Shown: positions 1-9,516, counted from the first letter of the stretch. The stretch: 64,000 nucleotides of DNA from an uncultured Bacilli bacterium (GCA_910584655.1 CAJUBJ010000001.1:416859-480858); one strand, 5' to 3'. Notes: generated from the sequence alone by a model not told the origin. Program-made: numbers and translations.

Positions 1-1
1 A

Positions 2-52
2 CAAAGCGAATCATTTAAATGGCGTCAAGAATCGTTGATTAAGAAATTTTAG
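2..52 (+). CDS. C-terminal fragment of an unknown protein (cut by window start)
   Basis: An open frame enters from the left edge and stops with TAG at 50-52, leaving 16 residues that end in a basic KKF tail. It is followed within a few bases by an intrinsic terminator, which supports it as the end of a real rightward gene. Too little is present to name a family. Confidence 0.5.
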   Translation, partial: QSESFKWRQESLIKKF

Positions 53-57
53 ATAAT

Positions 58-85
58 AAAAAAGCACTATGACTGTGCTTTTTTT
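58..85. terminator. Bidirectional intrinsic terminator
   Basis: The stem AAAGCAC/GTGCTTT has a 7-nt loop and is flanked by A and T runs, so it works in both directions. It serves the rightward fragment ending at 52 and the leftward queH gene, whose stop codon lies inside the stem. Confidence 0.85.
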
Positions 86-693
86 ATTTCTCGTTCTTCT
101 TTAGAATATATACATCCGCAATAGTCTTGGCGATATAAATTATATTTTTGAGATAACTCAATACTGTGTTTATAGCCTTCTTTCTTTTTGAAATCAGAGA
201 ATAAATATTTTATATCATATTTATTACTTAAATATTGACCTATTTCATTCAATTTATGACTATTTTTTAATGGACTTACTGTTAAAGTTGTTGCAAAATA
301 GTCAAACTTTTTTTCTTTGGCTAAGAGCGCTGTTTTTTCAAGTCGAAGATAGTAACATTTTATACATCTTGCTCCACCTTCTTTTTCTTTTTCTAAGCCT
401 TTTATAGTTTTATGGAAAAGTTCGTTATCATGATCACAATCCATAATAGACAATTCATTTATATTTGGAAAATTTTTAATAAATTTTATTTCTTCGTCTT
501 TTCTTTTTGAGTATTCTTCAAATGGTTCTATATTAGGATTATAATATAAGACAGTTATGTTAAAATAAGGTGTTAATGTGTCTATGACGTGTGATGAACA
601 AGGAGCACAACAACTATGTAATAATATGTTAGGTACTTTACCATTCTCCTTAATTTTAATCAATTCTTCTTCCATTAATTTATTATAATTCAT
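67..693 (-). CDS. queH: Epoxyqueuosine reductase QueH
   Basis: QueH (formerly DUF208) reduces epoxyqueuosine to queuosine in tRNA, the last step of queuosine formation, using an Fe-S cofactor. The 208-residue protein has the family's cysteine sets: HSCCAPC at residues 26-32, CIKC at 110-113 and YCGC at 191-194 near the C-terminus. The length fits the family. The start ATG at 693 is preceded by AGAAGGTG. It lies 14 nt downstream of divIB on the same strand and may be co-transcribed with murG-murB-divIB. A YhhQ-type queuosine-precursor transporter is encoded at 45338-46018, so this organism probably salvages precursor instead of making it (inference). Confidence 0.93.
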   Translation of the reverse strand: MNYNKLMEEELIKIKENGKVPNILLHSCCAPCSSHVIDTLTPYFNITVLYYNPNIEPFEEYSKRKDEEIKFIKNFPNINELSIMDCDHDNELFHKTIKGLEKEKEGGARCIKCYYLRLEKTALLAKEKKFDYFATTLTVSPLKNSHKLNEIGQYLSNKYDIKYLFSDFKKKEGYKHSIELSQKYNLYRQDYCGCIYSKEEREIKKAQS

Positions 694-707
694 TTAAAAC
701 ACCTTCT

Positions 708-1496
708 TTATGAGGTTGGTTGTTGTTGATTTTCTTCATTTGCTGTAGTTTGCTCAGCTGCAATTGTCTCATAACTTTTTATATATATTCTATCATCGTT
801 TATTGTATCTAAGTAAATTATTCCGTGTTTTGAATCCATATCTGGCGATGCAATTATTGTTTGATATTTGTTTAAATTCTTTATATTAACAGTATCTATC
901 ATAACAGTATTTGTGTCATTCATTTTTAAAGTGAAATGATTATTATCAATAATAGTGCCATCAGCAGATTTATAAGGGGTATATTCTATTTCATTTATCA
1001 TTTTGATAATATTGTAATCAATCTTGTTAAGCCCATTTACAAAAGATTCAAAGACTGTGTCTGGTGTAAAGTTTATTAAAGTTGGATAACCATAACATTC
1101 CTTTTCATCAGTTATTGAATTTCCGCTATTAGTTATATATTTGTTGTTATATTTATAGAAGAATAGAATTTTTTCTTCTTCTATTTCGATTGTAAGTTTT
1201 CCAAAAATATTTCTTTTTATCTTTACATCTTTTATTAATGGAATCTCTTCTAAAGTTTTTTCTGACTTTTTTATATTTAATTTATATATGTAAGGATAAT
1301 CAGATATATTGATTTTTTCAATAATATCGATATCTTTTATTTCTGTTGTTCCTAGAATTTTTATATTTTTTATTTTCAAGGTTAAAACATAAGATATAAG
1401 CAAACCAGCTATAACTAATATTAATAGTGCGTTAAATACTACATTTAATTTTAGTTTTAGTTTTTTTCTTTTTGTTGGCTGGTTCGTTTTTTTCAT
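708..1496 (-). CDS. divIB: Cell division protein DivIB/FtsQ
   Basis: This is a divisome scaffold that bridges FtsL/DivIC and the septal synthase. A short basic cytoplasmic tail is followed by one membrane helix (about residues 20-40), then a POTRA-type segment beginning near the IKNIKILG motif, a beta domain and a Gln/Thr-rich tail. The size is usual for DivIB. I chose the ATG at 1496 because GGGAG lies 8 nt upstream; a TTG five codons earlier falls inside that site. The gene follows murB immediately, with its ribosome-binding site in the last murB codons, so translation is probably coupled. The order murG-murB-divIB is a common dcw arrangement. Confidence 0.88.
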   Translation of the reverse strand: MKKTNQPTKRKKLKLKLNVVFNALLILVIAGLLISYVLTLKIKNIKILGTTEIKDIDIIEKINISDYPYIYKLNIKKSEKTLEEIPLIKDVKIKRNIFGKLTIEIEEEKILFFYKYNNKYITNSGNSITDEKECYGYPTLINFTPDTVFESFVNGLNKIDYNIIKMINEIEYTPYKSADGTIIDNNHFTLKMNDTNTVMIDTVNIKNLNKYQTIIASPDMDSKHGIIYLDTINDDRIYIKSYETIAAEQTTANEENQQQPTS

Positions 1497-1501
1497 TTCA
1501 A

Positions 1502-2398
1502 TTACTCCCAATCTATAAATTCTTGTTCGATAACTAAATCAACATTGGTTTTTTCTTTTATTGTGTCGTGAACATAATTAATTAAGTTATAAATATCTTT
1601 TCCGGTGGCATTATTCTTATTAATGATGAAATTAGCATGTTTTTCAGAAACTTCTGCTCCACCTATTTTATATCCTTTTAAGTTGCATGCTTCTATTATT
1701 CTTCCCGCATAATCACCATCAGGGTTTCTAAATACTGAACCAGCAGATGGATATTCTAGAGGTTGTGAACTTAAGCGACGCACTCTTCTGTCTTCTATAG
1801 TTTCTAGAGAGTTTTCTTTGTCTCCTGATTTTAAATAGAATTTCGCAGCAACAATAATGTATTTCTTTTCTTCTTTAAACATTGATGTTCTATAAGAATA
1901 TTGAATATCCTCATGTTCTAGGACTTTTAACTCTAATTTTTCATCTAGAACTGTAACTGATGAAACATAGTCAAGAATACAAGAGTTATATGCTCCAGCA
2001 TTCCCATAAATAGAGCCCCCAACAGTACCTGGAATCCCTGCAGCAAATTCTAAACCTGTTAGTGATTCGTTTATTGATTCTAAAGATAATTTAGGAAGCA
2101 TTGCCCCTGCTTCTGCATATGCCATTTGCATATCTTTGTGTATTTCGATTCCGTTTAAATTATTCAAACGAATTATTGCCCCATCATATTCACGGTCATT
2201 TAAAATTATATTAGAACCATTTCCTAATATAAAATATTTAACGTTATTTTCCCTTAAGATCTTTATTGTATTTATTAAATCATTTATTGAATATGGTGAA
2301 AGCAATAATCTTGCCTTTCCAGCGATGCGGTATGTATTTAAACATTTTAAATCAGCATGTTCTTTTATATCACCATAAAGTTTTAATGTTTCATTCAT
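1502..2398 (-). CDS. murB: UDP-N-acetylenolpyruvoylglucosamine reductase MurB
   Basis: This is the cytoplasmic FAD enzyme that reduces UDP-GlcNAc-enolpyruvate to UDP-MurNAc with NADPH. Visible signatures are the FAD-binding GNGSNIIL (59-66), AAGIPGTVGGSIYGNAGAY (119-137), the YSYRTSMF segment (167-174), the catalytic serine in AGSVFRNP (S221) and a C-terminal glutamate (E290 or E292). At 298 residues it is the usual short Gram-positive type. It overlaps murG by ATGA and overlaps the divIB ribosome-binding site, so the three genes form one transcription unit. Confidence 0.95.
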   Translation of the reverse strand: MNETLKLYGDIKEHADLKCLNTYRIAGKARLLLSPYSINDLINTIKILRENNVKYFILGNGSNIILNDREYDGAIIRLNNLNGIEIHKDMQMAYAEAGAMLPKLSLESINESLTGLEFAAGIPGTVGGSIYGNAGAYNSCILDYVSSVTVLDEKLELKVLEHEDIQYSYRTSMFKEEKKYIIVAAKFYLKSGDKENSLETIEDRRVRRLSSQPLEYPSAGSVFRNPDGDYAGRIIEACNLKGYKIGGAEVSEKHANFIINKNNATGKDIYNLINYVHDTIKEKTNVDLVIEQEFIDWE

Positions 2399-3480
2399 TT
2401 TATCAAATCCTTCAATTCGCTATAAATTAACTCACTACTATTATTCATACTCATTTTTTTTAGATTCTTTTTCATATTGGAATAATGTTCAGAGTTTGTA
2501 AGCACTTCATTAATTTTATTCGAAAGAAGTTCTGGTGTCAAATCTTTTTCTTCTATTACTTCACCGCCACCATTATTTTTTATTTCCATAGCATTAAAAT
2601 ATTGATGATTATTAGCTACATATGGTGATGGAATAAAAATTGCTGGTAAATTAAGAGATAAGATTTCACTCATTGTCGAAGCTCCAGCTCTAGTTACAAT
2701 TAAGTCTGTGTTTTTTAATAAAGCAGGTAAATTATCTAGATATGGTAAAACCTTTACGTTGTCTGGAAATTTTTCATCTTTAATAAAATCATCATATAAA
2801 GATTTCCCTGTTATGTATAGAACTTCATACTCACTTTTTTGCGCATTATTTAAAAAACTTTTCATTTTTTCGTTTACTGAGGCTGAGCCTAGGGAACCAG
2901 CGACTATAACAACTAATTTTTTGTTTTTATTTAATCCTAAAGGTTCTTTGTTCATTGGTTGAAGCGATAACGCGTTTTCACCACAAGGATTACCGCTGTA
3001 AAAAACTTTTCCTATAGCTTTTTTAAATTTTTTTTGAGATTCTTTGAAAGAAACACCAATCAAATCTGCTTTTGATTGCAAAGTCATATTGGTCTTTCCT
3101 GGTAAAGAATTTTGTTCATGGATAAAAGTTTTGATTCCTAGTTTATGAGCTGCACTTATCACTGGATATGTTACATATCCGCCTATTCCCAGTACTAGGT
3201 CTGGTTTAAATTCTTTCATTATCTTTTCGCACTTTTTTTTGGCTTTTTGAATTAAAAAGACATTTTTTATATCTAGAAGAAGATCTCTTTTTGAAAAACC
3301 ATATATTTCTAATTCTTCATATTTAAATCCTCGTTTGGGAATAATTTCTTTTTCCATTCTGTTATGAGTCCCAATATAGAGCACTTCTAAGTCTTTTTCT
3401 TTTTCTTTAAATTTATTGATGATGGCTAAGGCTGGATATATATGTCCACCTGTTCCACCTGCTGAAACTATAATTTTCAT
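2395..3480 (-). CDS. murG: MurG, lipid II-forming GlcNAc transferase
   Basis: MurG is a peripheral membrane GT-B glycosyltransferase that adds GlcNAc to lipid I to form lipid II. The glycine-rich acceptor loop SAGGTGGH is at residues 6-13. The C-terminal donor domain shows GGAGA-like TRAGASTMSEILSLNLPAIFIPSP, the conserved MurG motif read here in two parts. The length of 361 residues is normal. The ATG at 3480 has AGGTGA seven bases upstream, and a TATAAT (3497-3502, minus strand) lies just upstream of that. It is the first gene of murG-murB-divIB. Confidence 0.95.
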   Translation of the reverse strand: MKIIVSAGGTGGHIYPALAIINKFKEKEKDLEVLYIGTHNRMEKEIIPKRGFKYEELEIYGFSKRDLLLDIKNVFLIQKAKKKCEKIMKEFKPDLVLGIGGYVTYPVISAAHKLGIKTFIHEQNSLPGKTNMTLQSKADLIGVSFKESQKKFKKAIGKVFYSGNPCGENALSLQPMNKEPLGLNKNKKLVVIVAGSLGSASVNEKMKSFLNNAQKSEYEVLYITGKSLYDDFIKDEKFPDNVKVLPYLDNLPALLKNTDLIVTRAGASTMSEILSLNLPAIFIPSPYVANNHQYFNAMEIKNNGGGEVIEEKDLTPELLSNKINEVLTNSEHYSNMKKNLKKMSMNNSSELIYSELKDLIK

Positions 3481-3612
3481 GTAATCACCTAATATAATTA
3501 TACTATATTATTTACTAAAATTGACTAATAATAAAAAAATAAAGTGTAAATATAAAAAGTGAATTTATTGAGTAAGATTTTTATAAATTTATTTAGGAAT
3601 ACGTTGTATTTA

Positions 3613-3621
3613 TGTTATAAT
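3613..3621 (+). promoter_or_regulatory. Extended -10 promoter for essC
   Basis: TGTTATAAT is an extended -10 hexamer about 37 nt before the essC start. No convincing -35 is visible at 17 bp. The 177-bp gap it lies in separates the divergent murG and essC genes. Confidence 0.5.
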
Positions 3622-3657
3622 ATATAATAGTGAATAATAGAGAGTTGCGTGTGAAAT

Positions 3658-6600
3658 ATGAGAGTATTATTACTTGATAGTGAGAAAATAACTAAGTTAA
3701 CATTACCCGAAGAAGTAGATGGCTTTTTCACGATGAATTATAAACCTATCGATTCAAAAGTAATAAAAGATATAAACATCGAAGCTGTTGACGGAACGTG
3801 GCGTATAAAAAGTAATGATACGATTAATGTTGTTAATAGAGGACAAATTGAAAAAGAAGTTGTTTTGCAAGATTATTTAAAAATAAGTATTTTCTTAATA
3901 GGTCGAGATGAAATGCTTGATTTATATTGTATGCCGACTTATGATAAAACATATTTTAAAGTAAATGTTTGTACTAATCAGATAACAATTGGTAGTACTG
4001 GCCAATGTTCGTTGGTATTTTCTAATTTTAGTGTTGAAAGTGTTTTTGCGGGAATATGTAATTCAAATGGTGTTTGGTATGTTGCTCACCCTGATAATGA
4101 TAATAGCTTTCCTATTTATTTAAACGATAAGGCAATTAAAGAGAGTACTGTTTTGAAAACAGGAGATATTATTTTTATAAATGGTCTTAAAATTATATGG
4201 ATGCAAAATTTTATGCAAATTTGTTGCTTACAAGGGACTGTTAATGCTAATCCTATGCATTTGACTAACTATACTATAGATTGCAATTATGATAATACAG
4301 CTTATGATCCTGTTTCTGAAGAAGATCAAAGTTTAGAGTTATATCAACCTGATGATTACTTTTTTCATAAACCCAATTTAAAAGAATATGTAAGAGAAGA
4401 AGAAATATTTATTGATTCCCCTCCTCCTAAGCAAATTCAGGAAAACGATAATTTTCTTGCTACTTTTGGAGCTAGTTTTACAATGATTGCATCTTCTTTT
4501 GTTTCTGTTATTAATCTTATCAATAACATAAATAATAAGGCAAAACCTTTGACGATAGTTACTTCTTCTGTTATGTGTATATCTATGATAGTAGGAAGTT
4601 TACTTATTCCAAAAATTGCTTCTCGTATTCAAAAAGAAAAGGAAAAAAAGAGAGAAATATATAGAATAAATAAATATACTGAATATTTGAAATCTTGCGA
4701 TGAAAAAATAAAACATATTATGGCTAAGCAAACACAAATCTTAAGAGATACTAATTTGCGTGCAGATAATTGTATAAACCTTATTAATGGTTCTTCTGCT
4801 GTATTATGGAATCGAGAAATTAAAGATGAAGATTTTTTAATTGTGAGATTGGGAATAGGAAATGTTCCAGCCAGAATAAATATCAATGCTCCTGAAGAAC
4901 ACTTTACTTTGGACGAAGATTTCCTATTGCAGAAAATATATGAAGTTGTTAATAGTAGTAGAATTTTGGAAGATGTTCCAGTTACTTTTAACTTTCAAAA
5001 AAATAGAGTTTCGGCTGTTATTTCTAACGCTGGATATGGTCAGGCTTTTATCGATTCGATAATTATGCAATTTGCTACATTGCATGGCCCTCAAGATTTA
5101 AAAATGGCTTTTTTTATTAATAACGATGAAGATGATTTTGATTGGGATTATACAAAATATCTACCACATACTTTTAGTAATGATAAATCGGTTAGATTTT
5201 ACGCAGAGTCATATGATGAAATGAAAATATTGTCAACTAAGTTAGAAAGTGTCTTGAAAGAAAGGATGGAAAAAGTTAAGGCTAAAGATAATAATGGTGA
5301 TATTATTGAAGAATCTAATACTTATCGTTCTTTTGATGATTATTATGTAATAATCACAAACGATGTTTTCTTAGCAAAAAGTTTGTCAATATTTGAGTTA
5401 TTAATGAATTCACAAGAAAATTATGGTTTCTCAGTTATTTTTGTTAATAAGGCAATGAACAAACTTCCTAAAAGATGTAATGCTTTTGTTGCATTATCTG
5501 AGGAAAATGGTTGTGTTATGGAGAAAAGTATTAATAGCCAAACAACTTTTGTTCCTGAATATTTAAGTAATATAGATTTGAAACTTGTATGTGCTAAATT
5601 AATGAATATCCCTGTTATAAATGCTGATGTTCAGTCTTCTTTGCCTACTTCTATTTCTTTTTTAGAAGTATTTAAATCATCAAAAATTGAACAATTAAAT
5701 ATTATTAATAGATGGAAATTAAATGACCCTACAATGAGCTTAGCAGTTCCAATTGGAGTTCACGCAAATGGTGAGGAATTTATATTGGATTTGCATGAAA
5801 AGTTTCACGGACCTCATGGATTGATTGCTGGTTCTACTGGTTCTGGTAAATCAGAATTTATAATAACTTTTGTGTTAGCAATGTGTGTTAATTTCCATCC
5901 AGATGAAGTTCAATTTGTACTTATAGATTATAAAGGTGGAGGGTTAGCTGGTGCGTTTGAAAATAGAGAAAAAGGAACTGCTATCCCCCATTTAGCTGGA
6001 ACAATTACTAATCTTGATACTTCTGCTATGAATAGAAGTCTTGTATCTATTAATTCAGAGTTAAAAAGACGTGAGCAAATGTTTATGGATGTTCGTGATA
6101 TAACAGGTGAAAGTACTATAGATATCTATAAATATCAAAAATATTATCGTGAAGGAATTATTAAAGAGCCAATTTCTCATCTTTTTATTGTAAGTGACGA
6201 ATTTGCCGAATTAAAATCTCAACAACCAGAATTTATGGCAGAGCTAATTTCTACAGCTCGTGTTGGTCGTTCTTTAGGTGTTCATCTAATTTTAGCAACA
6301 CAAAAACCAAGTGGCGTTGTAAATGAACAAATTTGGTCGAATACTAGATTTAGAGTATGTTTAAAAGTTCAGACATCTGGTGACAGTAATGAAATGCTAA
6401 AAAGACCTGATGCAGCTTCAATTAAAGAAGCTGGTAGATTTTACTTACAAGTAGGATTTGATGAATATTTTGATATTGGACAGTCTGGTTGGGCGGGTGC
6501 TAAATACACTCCTACTGATAGAGTTATTAAGAAAAATGATGATTCTTTGGTTTTTATTAATAATGTTGGAAATGTTATTAAATCTATTGATGATTTTGTA

Positions 6601-8274
6601 AAAAAAGAAACAAGTGAAGATATTGGTGATCAATTAACAAATATTGTTAAGCATTTGGTTAATTGGTCAACTAAGGAATCTTATACTCCTAGAAAATTAT
6701 GGTTAGATCCTATACCTGAATTAGTCTATATTGCTAATTTAGCTAAAAAATATAATTATACTCCTTTGCAATATGTTATTAACCCTATTATTGGTGAATA
6801 TGATAATCCTTCAAAACAATTCCAGGGACTTTTAACATTAAATTTAAATGAAGGGAATACGTATATTTTTGGTAAAAGTGGATCTGGTAAAGAAGATTTA
6901 TTATCGACAATCATTTATGGTTCTTGTATAAACCATAGTCCTGAAGAAGTTGTATTCTATATAGTAGATATGGGTGCTGAAACTTTAAGACAGTTTATTA
7001 GGTTTCCTCATGTCGCAGATGTTTGCACTGTAGACGACGGAAATAAAATAATTGATATGATGGTTTTGCTTGAAAGAGAAATATCACGTAGAAAAGATTT
7101 GACTGTTGAATTTGGAGGAAACTATAAAAGTTATAACGAATTAAATGAAAAGAAATTACCGTTGTACTGTGTAATAATTAATTATTTAGATATTTTTACC
7201 GAAAACTTTTCTAAGGTTGCTGAATTAATTATACCTTTATATAGAGATGGGTCGAAATATGGCGTTAATTTTATTGTTACAAGTTCTGCTACTTCTGCTC
7301 TTAGAGCTAGAGTTAGAGATTATTTTGTTCATCATATTTGTTTACAAATGGCAAATAATGATGACTATTCTGTTGTTTTAAGTAATCGCTCTAGAAAACT
7401 CATTCCTTCCTATTATAAAGGTAGAGGATTGATTGAAATGAAAGAAGCAACTTATGAATTCCAAACAGCGTTAATATATTTAAGAAAAGAAATACCTAAT
7501 CTAATAAGAAATACGGCTGATAATTTGGCAAATAAGTATAAAAATTCGATAATTCAATCAATACCATCTATTCCTAAAGTTGTTACTGTTGAAAGTTTAA
7601 TAAATTTTGTTAATGGTTTGGCGAACGTACCTATTGGGTATAATGTTGAAAGTAAAGATAAGTTTTTTTATAATTTTGAATCTAATAAGGCTAATATAAT
7701 TGTTGCTAATTCTTTTGAACAACATAAAGATTTCTTAAATGCATTAATGCTGGAATTCAAAGCTATAAAAGATTTGGATATTAAAGTTATTGATTTTAGT
7801 GAATTGTTTGATATTTTAACAATTGGCTTAACATGTTACCAAAATAACTTTAATGATGTATTTGGGCATATAATTAATGATGCCGAGACACTTATTAAAA
7901 ATACTTTATATATTATTACAGGTATTAGCAAATTAAGATCGAGCGTAAAACAAAATAATATTCCTTTCATTAACCAATATTTTATTGACTCTCTAAAAAA
8001 TAAATATATTCATTTCTTATTTGTTGATTTGTACGATGAATTGAATGGATTAAAGTTAGAAGATTGGTATGAAAAGATTGTAAATCCTAAATATGGAATT
8101 TGGTTAGGTGAAGGTGTTGGATCTCAATTATTGATTAAATTTGATAACCTATCTTCTGAAGATAAGAGAGTTGATAATCCAGATTATATTTTCGCTGCTA
8201 AAGATGGAAAAAGAGTTATGGTTAAAAAGGTTGTTATGAAAGATGAAAGCGAGGAAATAGGAAATGGAGAATAA
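3658..8274 (+). CDS. essC: EssC/YukB-type FtsK/SpoIIIE ATPase of the type VII secretion system
   Basis: This is the membrane motor of the Firmicutes ESX/Ess secretion system. The domains seen in order are N-terminal FHA-like beta modules (about 1-200), two adjacent membrane helices (about 264-290 and 297-320), a linker region and then tandem FtsK-like ATPase domains. Domain 1 has an intact Walker A GSTGSGKS (725-732), Walker B-like VLIDYKGGG (about 752) and VSDEFAEL (about 847). Domain 2 has GKSGSGKE (from 1072), in which the usual Ser/Thr after Lys is Glu. A third C-terminal domain shows no Walker A. At 1538 residues it is the size of known EssC proteins. The ATG at 3658 has only a weak ribosome-binding site. 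It overlaps esaB by 11 nt. Confidence 0.93.
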   Translation: MRVLLLDSEKITKLTLPEEVDGFFTMNYKPIDSKVIKDINIEAVDGTWRIKSNDTINVVNRGQIEKEVVLQDYLKISIFLIGRDEMLDLYCMPTYDKTYFKVNVCTNQITIGSTGQCSLVFSNFSVESVFAGICNSNGVWYVAHPDNDNSFPIYLNDKAIKESTVLKTGDIIFINGLKIIWMQNFMQICCLQGTVNANPMHLTNYTIDCNYDNTAYDPVSEEDQSLELYQPDDYFFHKPNLKEYVREEEIFIDSPPPKQIQENDNFLATFGASFTMIASSFVSVINLINNINNKAKPLTIVTSSVMCISMIVGSLLIPKIASRIQKEKEKKREIYRINKYTEYLKSCDEKIKHIMAKQTQILRDTNLRADNCINLINGSSAVLWNREIKDEDFLIVRLGIGNVPARININAPEEHFTLDEDFLLQKIYEVVNSSRILEDVPVTFNFQKNRVSAVISNAGYGQAFIDSIIMQFATLHGPQDLKMAFFINNDEDDFDWDYTKYLPHTFSNDKSVRFYAESYDEMKILSTKLESVLKERMEKVKAKDNNGDIIEESNTYRSFDDYYVIITNDVFLAKSLSIFELLMNSQENYGFSVIFVNKAMNKLPKRCNAFVALSEENGCVMEKSINSQTTFVPEYLSNIDLKLVCAKLMNIPVINADVQSSLPTSISFLEVFKSSKIEQLNIINRWKLNDPTMSLAVPIGVHANGEEFILDLHEKFHGPHGLIAGSTGSGKSEFIITFVLAMCVNFHPDEVQFVLIDYKGGGLAGAFENREKGTAIPHLAGTITNLDTSAMNRSLVSINSELKRREQMFMDVRDITGESTIDIYKYQKYYREGIIKEPISHLFIVSDEFAELKSQQPEFMAELISTARVGRSLGVHLILATQKPSGVVNEQIWSNTRFRVCLKVQTSGDSNEMLKRPDAASIKEAGRFYLQVGFDEYFDIGQSGWAGAKYTPTDRVIKKNDDSLVFINNVGNVIKSIDDFVKKETSEDIGDQLTNIVKHLVNWSTKESYTPRKLWLDPIPELVYIANLAKKYNYTPLQYVINPIIGEYDNPSKQFQGLLTLNLNEGNTYIFGKSGSGKEDLLSTIIYGSCINHSPEEVVFYIVDMGAETLRQFIRFPHVADVCTVDDGNKIIDMMVLLEREISRRKDLTVEFGGNYKSYNELNEKKLPLYCVIINYLDIFTENFSKVAELIIPLYRDGSKYGVNFIVTSSATSALRARVRDYFVHHICLQMANNDDYSVVLSNRSRKLIPSYYKGRGLIEMKEATYEFQTALIYLRKEIPNLIRNTADNLANKYKNSIIQSIPSIPKVVTVESLINFVNGLANVPIGYNVESKDKFFYNFESNKANIIVANSFEQHKDFLNALMLEFKAIKDLDIKVIDFSELFDILTIGLTCYQNNFNDVFGHIINDAETLIKNTLYIITGISKLRSSVKQNNIPFINQYFIDSLKNKYIHFLFVDLYDELNGLKLEDWYEKIVNPKYGIWLGEGVGSQLLIKFDNLSSEDKRVDNPDYIFAAKDGKRVMVKKVVMKDESEEIGNGE

Positions 8275-8515
8275 AGTTTTAGTTAATTTGATTGTTCCTA
8301 GTTTAGAGGCTTCTTATAATGTTTATTTACCTATTTCTAAGAGAGTTGGAAATGTAATATTCTTATTAGTAAAGGCAATAAACGAATTGGGAATTAGTTA
8401 TGAGTTTGATAATTCTCTGGGATTATTTAATCGTAATACTGGAGAAATGTATAATCCTAATGATTTAATTTTTGAAGCAAATATTCGTAATGGAGCAGAA
8501 ATTGTTTTGTTATAA
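8264..8515 (+). CDS. esaB: EsaB/YukD ubiquitin-like T7SS protein
   Basis: This small (83-residue) cytosolic protein matches the YukD/EsaB ubiquitin-like fold in length and pattern: an N-terminal beta hairpin, a helix near residues 25-42 and a C-terminal IRNGAEIVLL strand like the end of other EsaB proteins. EsaB is a conserved core or accessory factor of Firmicutes type VII secretion. It is translated from within the end of essC (11-nt overlap), so the two are coupled. Confidence 0.85.
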   Translation: MENKVLVNLIVPSLEASYNVYLPISKRVGNVIFLLVKAINELGISYEFDNSLGLFNRNTGEMYNPNDLIFEANIRNGAEIVLL

Positions 8516-8520
8516 ATAAT

Positions 8521-8547
8521 AAAAAAGTACCAATAAGGTACTTTTTT
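8521..8547. terminator. Bidirectional terminator between convergent T7SS operons
   Basis: AAAAAAGTACC/GGTACTTTTTT with a 5-nt loop ends the rightward essC-esaB unit. By symmetry it also ends the leftward WXG100 operon that stops at 8566. Confidence 0.92.
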
Positions 8548-8565
8548 AATTTACTTGGCTCCAAA

Positions 8566-8871
8566 TTATAATATTCTTTCTTTTTTTGATATCTCTTTTT
8601 TAGGAATTCTAGAAATGTAATCTTTATTTTGTTCTTCTACTCTACTAAAATTAGATTCGAGATTTTCTAACCAAAGTATATAGTTTATTAACGAACTTTT
8701 AACACTTGCTAATGTTGATTTTGTTGCATATATATCGCTTTTTCTATTAAAATCAGTTGGAATGCTGATTGATTGAATATTTTCTAAAATGCTACTTGTT
8801 TTATTTTTTATATTATTTACATCTTGTTTTATGATAGTTTTTATTTTTATCGAATCGTATTGAATTTTCAT
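8566..8871 (-). CDS. Small helical protein of the T7SS operon, function unknown
   Basis: This 101-residue protein has no signal peptide or membrane helix. It is predicted helical throughout and ends in a Lys/Arg/Glu-rich tail. It has one Trp in YILWLENLES but no WxG turn. It is the last gene of the leftward operon and its ATG overlaps the stop of the preceding WXG100 gene (TAATG), so it is translationally coupled to it. Its size and position match the small accessory proteins often encoded with WXG100 proteins. I cannot assign a family. Confidence 0.7.
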   Translation of the reverse strand: MKIQYDSIKIKTIIKQDVNNIKNKTSSILENIQSISIPTDFNRKSDIYATKSTLASVKSSLINYILWLENLESNFSRVEEQNKDYISRIPKKEISKKERIL

Positions 8872-9161
8872 TACTTTATTGTAGTATAATTAGCAGTATT
8901 TTCATAATTTTGAGCATTTGTAATAAGTTCTTCACCATATGCATTTAAAGTAGCTATAAAGCTATCTAATTCTAGAAGTTGTGAACTTACAATTGTTACG
9001 AATTTATCTGCTGAATTTCCTTCCCATTCATAAGTTTCTGTAGTCATTTTTTCAATTCTTTTCTTTAAATTAGCAATATCTTTAGAAAAGTATCTAGTAG
9101 CAACTATTATATTATTACCAGCTTCTTTCATTTTAGTTGTATCAACATTAATTTTTTCCAT
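8871..9161 (-). CDS. WXG100 family protein (EsxA-like)
   Basis: The 96-residue helix-turn-helix protein has the central turn motif WEGNSADKF, matching the WxG signature of ESAT-6-like T7SS substrates, and a C-terminal helix carrying YGEEL. The start is the ATG at 9161, with GAGGGAA seven bases upstream; an in-frame ATG 14 codons earlier lacks a site and would add a basic stretch read from the upstream gene's end. It overlaps the upstream gene by 14 nt and the downstream one by a TAATG junction. Confidence 0.85.
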   Translation of the reverse strand: MEKINVDTTKMKEAGNNIIVATRYFSKDIANLKKRIEKMTTETYEWEGNSADKFVTIVSSQLLELDSFIATLNAYGEELITNAQNYENTANYTTIK

Positions 9162-9513
9162 TATATTCCCTCGCTTTTTCTTTTCTCGCCGCTTCTTCGG
9201 CAAGTTTTCTTGCTTCCTCTTCTTCTCTTATGGCTGCTTCAATTTCTTTCGTTATAGAACTAATTTTTGTTTCTATTGCGGGAATTGTTTGTGTTATTAG
9301 AAGATTATATTTTTCTTTCAACTCTGCTTGTATTCTTTTTAATTTGTATTTATCTCCAGAATCCTCATCTATAATATAAGTTTCAACAATATTTTTTATT
9401 GGACTATCTAATTCATCAACAATTGACTTTATCTGTGAGGCTGTGTTATTTATATTTTCTTTAAAAGCGTAGTAAATACTACGCTTATTAGATAAATCTG
9501 ATGATTTACTCAT
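9148..9513 (-). CDS. Coiled-coil T7SS-associated protein
   Basis: This 121-residue helical protein has a long C-terminal coiled coil rich in Glu, Ala, Lys and Arg (about 85-118). The N-terminal half has the spacing of the small DUF5082/YwqH-like helical partners found in T7SS and LXG loci, though I cannot confirm that family from sequence alone. It sits between two WXG100-type genes, with a 3-nt gap upstream and a 14-nt overlap downstream, so it belongs to the same translation-coupled operon. It may be a targeting partner for a substrate (inference). Confidence 0.7.
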   Translation of the reverse strand: MSKSSDLSNKRSIYYAFKENINNTASQIKSIVDELDSPIKNIVETYIIDEDSGDKYKLKRIQAELKEKYNLLITQTIPAIETKISSITKEIEAAIREEEEARKLAEEAARKEKAREYNGKN

Positions 9514-9516
9514 TTA

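Noticed and set aside
708..1511. DivIB starting with TTG at 1511
   Set aside because: The TTG lies inside the ribosome-binding site of the ATG at 1496 and overlaps the murB stop.
3495..3525. Full -35/-10 promoter for murG
   Set aside because: TATAAT is clear at 3497-3502 (minus strand) but no acceptable -35 lies at 16-18 bp, so only the -10 is noted with the gene.
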